The notes below the pieces were generated by a model. The model worked only from the letters and a program-made list of their open reading frames with translations. It was not told the DNA's origin and ran no database searches. Position numbers and translations under genes: made by a program. From NCBI GenBank assembly GCA_964412395.1, contig CAYPOY010000292.1:1-6782 (forward strand): a DNA stretch of 6,782 bases, read 5' to 3'. How positions within the stretch are numbered: the stretch's first letter is position 1; each line of letters opens with the position of its first letter. Source of the stretch: CAYPOY01 sp964412395 (GTDB lineage: Bacteria > Chloroflexota > Anaerolineae > B4-G1). Of the stretch, positions 1 through 4,741 are shown piece by piece.

Positions 1-336
1 ATCGGAGGGCTTGGTCGGAGACCTTCGCCCAACCGGAGAGCAGACCTTTGCCCAACCGGAGGGCTCGGTCGGAGACCTTCGCCCAACCGGAGAGCAGACC
101 TTTGCCCAACCGGGGGGCTCGGTCGGAGACCTTCGCCCAACCGGAGAGCAGACCTTTGCCCAACCGGAGGGCTCGGTCGGAGACCTTCGCCCAACCGGAG
201 AGCAGACCTTTGCCCAACCGGGGGGCTCGGTCGGAGACCTTCGCCCAACCGGAGAGCAGACCTTCGCCCAACCGGGGGGCTTGGTCGGAGACCTTCGCCC
301 AACCGGAGAGCAGACCTTTACCCAACCGGAGACGGA
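1..336. repeat. Tandem array of six 54-bp units upstream of moeA
   Basis: The landmark GGTCGGAGACC recurs at 13, 67, 121, 175, 229 and 283, an exact 54-bp period. Each unit contains two related halves, both built on AGACCTT(T/C)GCCCAACCGG and spaced alternately 23 and 31 bp apart, so the unit is itself an old duplication. Copies are nearly identical. The joint after each unit reads CCGGAGGG or CCGGGGGG in the order A, G, A, G, G, which suggests a higher-order 108-bp duplication. Because 54 is a multiple of 3 and the unit has no stop codons on the + strand in at least two frames, the array is open as an 18-residue repeat (VGDLRPTGEQTFAQPEGS in one frame). I see no sign that this is expressed protein. 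The last copy decays into the moeA leader. The array may begin before the window. Confidence 0.95.
328..331 (+). promoter_or_regulatory. Shine-Dalgarno of moeA, formed by the last repeat unit
   Basis: GGAG lies 7 nt before the ATG at 339. It is the CCGGAG end of the sixth 54-bp unit, so the array itself supplies the ribosome binding site. This favours 339 as the true start over upstream in-frame codons such as TTG 48, which would only add repeat-encoded residues. Confidence 0.6.
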
Positions 337-338
337 CC

Positions 339-1658
339 ATGCCTGACGAGCGCCGCCCTGTGTTGAGCGTCGAGGAGGCGTTGGAGCGTATCCTGGCGAC
401 CGTGCGTGTCTTAGGGCCGGAGCGCGTGGGTCTGCTGGAGGCGGCCGGCCGCGTGCTGGCTGAGGAGGTCTCCGCCGACCGGGACATCCCCCCGCTGACC
501 AATTCCGCGATGGACGGCTACGCCGTGCGCGGGGCGGACCTGGCCCCCCGCTCTGGCCGGTCTCCGACCGAGTCCAGTGTCCGGCTGCGGGTGGTGGGGG
601 AGATCGCTGCGGGGCACGTGAGCCAGGTGCGGGTGGAGCCGGGGGCAGCGGTGCGCATCATGACCGGCGCGCCGCTCCCCGCTGGTGCCGACACCGTCGT
701 GCGCTTCGAGGACACCCGCCCTTCGACAGGTTCAGGACACCGCCGGGACGGCGATTGGGTCGAGATACTGAAGGCTCCCCCGACCGGTGCGAACGTCCGG
801 CCGGCCGGCGAGGACGTGCACGCAGGCCAGGTCGTGCTACAGCCGGGCAAGGTGCTGCGTCCGCAGGAGATCGGCATGCTGGCAGCGGTCGGGCGACTGG
901 AGGTGGCGGTGGTGCGGCGGCCGCGGGTGGCGATCCTGGCCACCGGCGACGAGGTCGTGCCGCCCGACCAGACCCCCAGCCCCGGCCGGATCCGCGACGC
1001 CAACTCCTGCATCGTCGCCGCGCAGGTGCAAGCGTTTGGTGGGCTGCCGCTCCTCCTGGGAGTAGCTCGCGACCGGGAGGAGTGGGTGCGGCAGGGGATG
1101 CGGAAGGCGCTGGCCCAGCAGGCGGATTTCATCATCACCTCCGGCGGTGTCTCCGTGGGCAATTTCGACCTGGTCAAGCAAGTGCTGGCGGCCGAGGGGG
1201 AGATGCAGTTCTGGTCGCTGAACATGAAGCCGGGGCGGCCGCTGGCCTTCGGACGGATTTGGCTCCCCTCCCAGTGGGGGGGGGCAGGGGGGGGCAGGGG
1301 GGGGGTAGGCATACCACTGCTGGGGCTGCCCGGCAACCCGGTGGCGGCGATGATCAGCACCGAACTCTTCGCCCGCCCGGCGCTCCTGAAGATGCAGGGC
1401 TTCACCGACTGGTCACGCCCGACGGTGCAGGCGCGCCTGAGCCAGCCCATCGCGCGCAAGGACGGTCGCCGCCATTACCTGCGGGTGCGCCTGCACGAGA
1501 CAGAGGCGGGCTACGAGGCGACGCTTACCGGCGACCAGGGCTCCGGCATCCTCAACTCGCTGGTGCAGGCCGACGGGTTGGCGGTCATCCCGGAGGAATG
1601 CGACCATCTTCCGGCGATGGCAGAGGTGGAAGTCCTTCTATTATCGCGCATCGGATGA
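339..1658 (+). CDS. moeA: Molybdopterin molybdenumtransferase MoeA
   Basis: MoeA inserts molybdate into adenylylated molybdopterin, the last common step of molybdenum cofactor synthesis in the cytoplasm. Started at ATG 339 the protein has 439 residues, slightly longer than typical MoeA because of two inserts. Visible family motifs in order are NSAMDGYAV (55-63), MTGAPLPAGADTVV (108-121), VRPAGEDV (153-160), LATGDEVV (200-207), TSGGVSVGNFDLVK (267-280), MKPGRPLAFG (296-305) and GLPGNPVAAM (329-338), followed by the C-terminal domain IV. D59 and D159 sit in the conserved active-site motifs. Oddities are a short insert RPSTGSGH at about 127-134 and a Gly/Arg-rich insert at about 309-323; both coincide with repeat-like DNA and keep the frame. 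No other molybdenum cofactor gene is visible beside it. I am confident of the family. Confidence 0.96.
   Translation: MPDERRPVLSVEEALERILATVRVLGPERVGLLEAAGRVLAEEVSADRDIPPLTNSAMDGYAVRGADLAPRSGRSPTESSVRLRVVGEIAAGHVSQVRVEPGAAVRIMTGAPLPAGADTVVRFEDTRPSTGSGHRRDGDWVEILKAPPTGANVRPAGEDVHAGQVVLQPGKVLRPQEIGMLAAVGRLEVAVVRRPRVAILATGDEVVPPDQTPSPGRIRDANSCIVAAQVQAFGGLPLLLGVARDREEWVRQGMRKALAQQADFIITSGGVSVGNFDLVKQVLAAEGEMQFWSLNMKPGRPLAFGRIWLPSQWGGAGGGRGGVGIPLLGLPGNPVAAMISTELFARPALLKMQGFTDWSRPTVQARLSQPIARKDGRRHYLRVRLHETEAGYEATLTGDQGSGILNSLVQADGLAVIPEECDHLPAMAEVEVLLLSRIG
718..740. repeat. Short dispersed-type repeat inserted in moeA
   Basis: The stretch contains CCTTCGACAGG followed by TTCAGGACAC. It resembles the CCTTCGACAAGCTCAGG-type element I have seen scattered through many environmental bacterial genomes. 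It encodes about PSTGSGH between the VVRFEDT and GDWVEI segments of MoeA, where the family usually has a short variable loop. No second copy is present in the window, so the dispersed-repeat assignment rests on recollection. Confidence 0.5.
1263..1305. repeat. Hairpin plus triple poly-G tract inside moeA
   Basis: CCCCTCCC (1265-1272) is followed by AGT and a run of nine G (1276-1284), able to fold as an 8-bp hairpin with one T-G wobble. Two further G runs follow, eight at 1287-1294 and nine at 1297-1305, separated only by CA. The tract encodes the Gly-rich insert WGGAGGGRGG between the MKPGRPLAFG and GLPGNP motifs. The flanking motifs remain in one frame, so the run lengths as given are consistent with an intact gene. 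Its architecture matches the inserts at 5117-5218 in resB. Confidence 0.8.
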
Positions 1659-1693
1659 GTGATCTTTTGCCCATGTAAGCGAGGCGATTACGT

Positions 1694-2740
1694 GTGAAAC
1701 CAGAGCATAACTTGCCCTTCGATGGAGAAGGCTATCATGCCCGACTTGACGGCGCTGCTAACGTGCTATGGGAACCATTGTGGCGGCTTTGCACCAAACT
1801 ACGGCCTGTCGAGCGCGTGCTGTTGACCAGTTCACCGTTGCGTCGGCTTCACTTTGTGCATCATGGTGGCGGCTCCTATCTCAGCACACCGCATACACAC
1901 AGCCGTTTGCAACACACTCTGGGTGTCTTTTCGTTGATCGCGCACTTCTGCCCTGAAAATGACCTTTTGCGTGCAGCCGCGCTGCTGCACGATGTGGGTC
2001 ACGCGCCTTTCAGTCACGCTTTAGAGCCACTGGACGGTGTGGACCACCATCGCTGGACCGTTGACCGCACCTTCTCGTCGCCAATTGCCGACATCCTGAT
2101 TCAACACAACCTGAACCCACAGGCTGTTCTGGCCTGTATCAACGGCGAATCAACGAACCTCTTGCATAACGATGACGACATCCTGCACGCTGACCATCTT
2201 GACTCCTGGGTGCGTAGCGCACAAGTGGGAGGCATCTTGCCTCTACCGGTTCCTGAATTACTCGCCCGGCTACGTTCGAGAGGCTCATACCTTGACACTG
2301 ACATTGAGACCGCCGAGTTACTGGTTGACCTCATTGTGGCTGAAGCGCACTTTCACTGCTCCGCTGCCAACCTGGGGACTAACACTATTCTAAGACACCT
2401 GGTACAACAGGTGCTTGATGCGGGGGTGGTGACTACGAATACCCTTGCTACAATGACCGACAACATGGTCGAGCGTGTATTATTCGACACTCCGGTCACG
2501 GCAAAGGAGGCCAAGCGTTTATGGTACCAGCCGCATGGTATCGTCGTGCGCCGACTCAGGGACAAAGATGCACCACCAGGTGTCCATATTGTGCAGGTGA
2601 ATCGCCTTTACCTGGCAATGCCCTTGGCAGACGGTCAAATCGTCACCCAAGTTTCGTCTCGGTCTGCTGCGTTGGTGGCTGGGGCACGACAGTTGCGCGG
2701 CACATACGCTGTGTACTGGGCCGAATGTGCCAACTACTGA
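1694..2740 (+). CDS. HD-domain phosphohydrolase, SAMHD1/dGTPase-like
   Basis: The 348-residue protein starts at GTG 1694, with GAGG at 1681-1684 nine bases upstream. The N-terminal part carries the metal-binding signature of the HD superfamily: SRLQHTLGV (70-78, metal His74), LLHDVGHAPFSH (97-108, HD pair 99-100) and a later acidic ILHADHLDSW (163-172, Asp167 or Asp170). The RLQH-to-HDVGH-PFSH arrangement is that of SAMHD1-type proteins and bacterial dNTP triphosphohydrolase relatives, so hydrolysis of a nucleotide phosphate bond is likely; the substrate cannot be read from sequence. Residues from about 180 onward match nothing I recognise. No membrane segment or signal peptide is evident. 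The gene sits 35 bp after moeA but has lower GC, and is followed after 50 bp by the nucleotidyltransferase. HD hydrolases of this type can deplete dNTPs against phages, but a housekeeping role is equally possible. Confidence 0.85.
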   Translation: MKPEHNLPFDGEGYHARLDGAANVLWEPLWRLCTKLRPVERVLLTSSPLRRLHFVHHGGGSYLSTPHTHSRLQHTLGVFSLIAHFCPENDLLRAAALLHDVGHAPFSHALEPLDGVDHHRWTVDRTFSSPIADILIQHNLNPQAVLACINGESTNLLHNDDDILHADHLDSWVRSAQVGGILPLPVPELLARLRSRGSYLDTDIETAELLVDLIVAEAHFHCSAANLGTNTILRHLVQQVLDAGVVTTNTLATMTDNMVERVLFDTPVTAKEAKRLWYQPHGIVVRRLRDKDAPPGVHIVQVNRLYLAMPLADGQIVTQVSSRSAALVAGARQLRGTYAVYWAECANY

Positions 2741-2777
2741 TCTACCAATTCCTTGATTGACCGCTACCAACAAGGGT

Positions 2778-2782
2778 GGAGG
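2778..2782 (+). promoter_or_regulatory. Shine-Dalgarno deciding the nucleotidyltransferase start
   Basis: GGAGG lies 8 nt before ATG 2791 and overlaps the alternative GTG at 2776. This placement favours 2791 as the real start. GTG 2788, directly before it, is a second possibility with only 5 nt spacing. Confidence 0.65.
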
Positions 2783-2790
2783 CAAAGGTG

Positions 2791-3456
2791 ATGACAGAGG
2801 AACAAGCAGTGGCCTACGAACAACTGCTACGACAGGGGGGTGACCACGTGCTCCGCGAGGCAAGTGCTTACTTCGCAGGTGCAGGACGGCTGCACAATGC
2901 ATTACGCCGATTGGTGCAACGGCTGGATGTGGAAGACATCCCTTATGCCCTGTTGGGAGGATTGGCTCTTGCCGAACACGGCTATCCCCGGCTGACGGAG
3001 GACATTGATCTGCTGATGACCCCCTCTGGATTGGAGCGTTTCCGCCAGCAACTGGTGGGACGGGGATACCGGCCGGCCTTCAGCGGAGCAAAGAAGACGT
3101 TCCGCGATACCGAGACAGGCGTGCGCATCGAAATCGTGACCACGGGGGAGTACCCAGGCGACGGATTGCCCAAACCGGTGGCCTTCCCCGACCCAGCGGC
3201 CCCAGGGGTGACGGTGGAGATAGAGGGTGTCTGTGTCGTGGCGTTGGAGAAACTGATCGAGTTGAAACTAGCATCGGGGATCAGCGCACCTCACCGATTG
3301 CGGGACCTGGCCGATGTGCAGGACCTGATTGCCCGTTTGGATCTCCCGCTGGCACTGGCAGACCGGTTGGACACTTCGGTGCAAGCGGTGTATCGGGACC
3401 TGTGGAAAAAGGCACAGGCTGGCAGCCCTGCGGATGTACAAAAGCGATGCCGTTAA
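2791..3456 (+). CDS. AbiEii-like nucleotidyltransferase (MNT fold)
   Basis: Read from ATG 2791 the protein has 221 residues; GTG 2776 would add five. The core is LLGGLALAEHGYPRLTEDID, with the GG pair at 56-57, Arg67, Thr69 and the metal-binding pair Asp71/Asp73. A third acidic residue is likely Glu114 in VRIEIV. This is the hG[GS]-x13-DhD pattern of the polymerase-beta/MNT superfamily as seen in AbiEii/AbiGii toxin-family and DUF6036-like proteins. The C-terminal part (EKLIELKL, then HRLRDLADVQDLI) is the typical helical tail of this group. AbiEii enzymes add nucleotides to tRNA acceptor ends as toxins; whether this one does is unknown. No AbiEi-type winged-helix antitoxin gene lies beside it: upstream is the HD hydrolase, downstream (33 bp) the nuclease-like gene. 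It could therefore be an orphan or a partner of either neighbour. Confidence 0.82.
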   Translation: MTEEQAVAYEQLLRQGGDHVLREASAYFAGAGRLHNALRRLVQRLDVEDIPYALLGGLALAEHGYPRLTEDIDLLMTPSGLERFRQQLVGRGYRPAFSGAKKTFRDTETGVRIEIVTTGEYPGDGLPKPVAFPDPAAPGVTVEIEGVCVVALEKLIELKLASGISAPHRLRDLADVQDLIARLDLPLALADRLDTSVQAVYRDLWKKAQAGSPADVQKRCR

Positions 3457-3488
3457 CGACATTGGGCTCTGGGAAAGGTGGTTAAACG

Positions 3489-4565
3489 ATGGTTAAAGAC
3501 CCTGGGATGAGAATAGCATCCTGCTTAAGGCCATTGGTCAAAGAATTGAATTTAGATCCATCTGGAACTACATTGGAAGAAATTACTAACATATTAAAAA
3601 ATCATCCCAACAAAGAAGACATTATTGGGCAAGTGAGAAGTCAAGAAGAGGGTATTCCTTACGAATATCAGTTTGCATGTATTTGCTGGTGGCTAGGAAA
3701 GTGTATCCATATACAATTCATAGATCCTCAACCGGAAATTCCGAATCTAAGCAAAATAGATAACATCAAATACCCAGACATTTTCGCAGTTTTTTCATTG
3801 AAGAATTCCACGTTTCCCTGTCTTATTCAGGTAAAATCGCACTACAAAAGAACGTTAAAAATGTCCAAGAATTATGTTAGTGGGTTGAAAAGGCATCCAC
3901 TTGCCCAACATTATCCTATTCTTGTGGCTTGGAAACATGGAGAATTTTGGACTTTATTTGATATGGACACATTTAGAACATCATCTGGAGGTGTTAAAGT
4001 TGAATTTGGAGATGCAATGAAAGCAAACTTGATGTCTATTTTAGTGGGTGATATTTCCTTTCAGGGCCTCAAACAAGGGGTAGAATGGCATTATGTTATA
4101 GAACCACAAAACATCCAGATAATAGACGACTTACGCACTGGAAAAACCAAGGAATTTATCGGGACGCTAGTGGATATTTCTGTAAGAGACCCCCAATCAA
4201 ACAACTGTATGAAGGTTTCTGGCCCGTTGTTTTATCTTCTATCATTTCTTGGAGAATGGAGACCGTTTACAAGATATACTGAGTCGCAAATAACAACGGG
4301 TGAAAGCAACCAGTCTCAGATATCTTTGTTTGCATATCAAGCTTTGATTTTTGGCGCCATGTTCCAGGCCGGAATTTCAGGGAGAATGGTTGATTGGATA
4401 GAATTATTGAAAAACAGGAAGTTCACTTTCATGCTTGATGACATCTACGAGTTTATTAGGGAAGGGCAAAGTAAGGGAATGGGGTTTGAGGAATCTCCAT
4501 TACTTTATCTTCCCTCAATCAAAAACCCCTGTACGGAAGGATTATTACCAGGGAATGCGATTTGA
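3489..4565 (+). CDS. AT-rich PD-(D/E)XK-like nuclease family protein, function unknown
   Basis: The 358-residue protein starts at ATG 3489 with AAAGGTGG (3474-3481) seven bases upstream. I do not recognise a named family. In the first third, YPDIFAV (95-101) is followed by the hydrophobic strand CLIQVKSHYK (111-120). That is a PD...QxK arrangement (Pro96-Asp97, Gln114, Lys116) like the catalytic core of PD-(D/E)XK nucleases with Gln in place of the usual second acid. Glu59 in YEYQ is a candidate N-terminal acidic residue. The adjoining HYPILVAWKHGEFW stretch looks like the next core strand and helix. The remaining C-terminal 200 residues have no motif I can name. Base composition is far lower than all neighbours, including very A/T-rich codons such as AAA, ATA and TTA, so recent transfer is likely. 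Possible roles are a restriction-type or Holliday-junction-type nuclease; this is inference from one motif. Confidence 0.6.
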   Translation: MVKDPGMRIASCLRPLVKELNLDPSGTTLEEITNILKNHPNKEDIIGQVRSQEEGIPYEYQFACICWWLGKCIHIQFIDPQPEIPNLSKIDNIKYPDIFAVFSLKNSTFPCLIQVKSHYKRTLKMSKNYVSGLKRHPLAQHYPILVAWKHGEFWTLFDMDTFRTSSGGVKVEFGDAMKANLMSILVGDISFQGLKQGVEWHYVIEPQNIQIIDDLRTGKTKEFIGTLVDISVRDPQSNNCMKVSGPLFYLLSFLGEWRPFTRYTESQITTGESNQSQISLFAYQALIFGAMFQAGISGRMVDWIELLKNRKFTFMLDDIYEFIREGQSKGMGFEESPLLYLPSIKNPCTEGLLPGNAI

Positions 4566-4685
4566 TTATAGAAAGCCCGCAGCCCAACGCTTACACCCCC
4601 GGCTATGCTTGGTTCGTCTAACACAGCCAGCGCTGGCACCCAGGACGTCCTGCTCTGGGAAGCCAAGTAGCCGATGGGGAACGAC
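4566..4685. other. Non-coding junction between nuclease-like gene and resB
   Basis: GC content rises again immediately after the nuclease stop codon. I see no convincing gene, tRNA or T-run terminator here. The stretch holds two adjacent perfect palindromes (see 4626-4652) and is followed by the heptamer array that contains the resB start. It may carry the resB operon promoter, but no clear -35/-10 pair stands out. Its sequence has the look of a degenerate dispersed repeat; only a genome-wide comparison could tell. Confidence 0.5.
4626..4652. repeat. Twin perfect 12-bp palindromes upstream of resB
   Basis: GCCAGCGCTGGC (4626-4637) and CAGGACGTCCTG (4641-4652) are each perfectly self-complementary and lie only 3 bp apart. 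They could be a dimeric regulator's operator pair, or the arms of a dispersed hairpin element. Neither is followed by a T run, so a terminator is unlikely. Confidence 0.7.
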
Positions 4686-4741
4686 GTCAAATGACAAATA
4701 ACCAATCTCAAATCCCGAGTCCCAAACCCCGAATCCTGAAG
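4686..4741. repeat. Eight-unit heptamer array (CCCAAAT-like) containing the resB start codon
   Basis: From 4686 to 4741 the sequence divides into eight consecutive 7-mers. The third to fifth bases are C(A/G)A-like and the consensus is CCCAAAT; the best units are CCCGAGT (4714), CCCAAAC (4721) and CCCGAAT (4728). The resB ATG (4691-4693) spans the junction of the first two units (GTCAAAT then GACAAAT). The array therefore encodes the first 17 residues of ResB. The period is not a multiple of 3, so a one-unit gain or loss after the ATG would shift the frame. Confidence 0.8.

Larger units (their letters stand above)
1659..4690. other. Probable accessory segment between moeA and resB
   Basis: Three genes of unlike base composition lie between two GC-rich housekeeping blocks. 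Hand counts of single 60-base lines give 31/60 G+C in the HD gene (2101), 37/60 in the nucleotidyltransferase (2941) and 15/60, 25/60 and 21/60 in the nuclease-like gene (3541, 4021, 4381), against 47/60 in moeA (901). No integrase, transposase, tRNA or flanking direct repeat is visible, so the boundaries are set by composition and gene content only. The differing compositions suggest stepwise acquisition at one site, not a single transfer. Confidence 0.55.

Noticed and set aside
1..336. CRISPR array
   Set aside because: Units are contiguous and nearly identical over the full 54 bp; there are no unique spacers.
48..338. N-terminal repeat extension of MoeA (in-frame TTG at 48)
   Set aside because: The extension is only tandem-repeat translation, and a good GGAG at 328-331 plus the family-typical N-terminus point to ATG 339.
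518..1459. Long minus-strand open frame (313 codons) opposite moeA
   Set aside because: It is the mirror of GC-rich moeA codons, with a Ser/Arg/Pro/Thr-rich composition and no recognisable motif; moeA on the + strand is certain.
4555..4575. -10-like GATTATAG promoter for resB
   Set aside because: The match is weak, no spaced -35 is evident, and it lies at the end of the AT-rich gene where such hexamers arise by chance.
1659..4690. Complete mobile element (transposon or integrative element)
   Set aside because: No transposase, integrase, terminal inverted repeats, target duplication or tRNA could be found at the borders.
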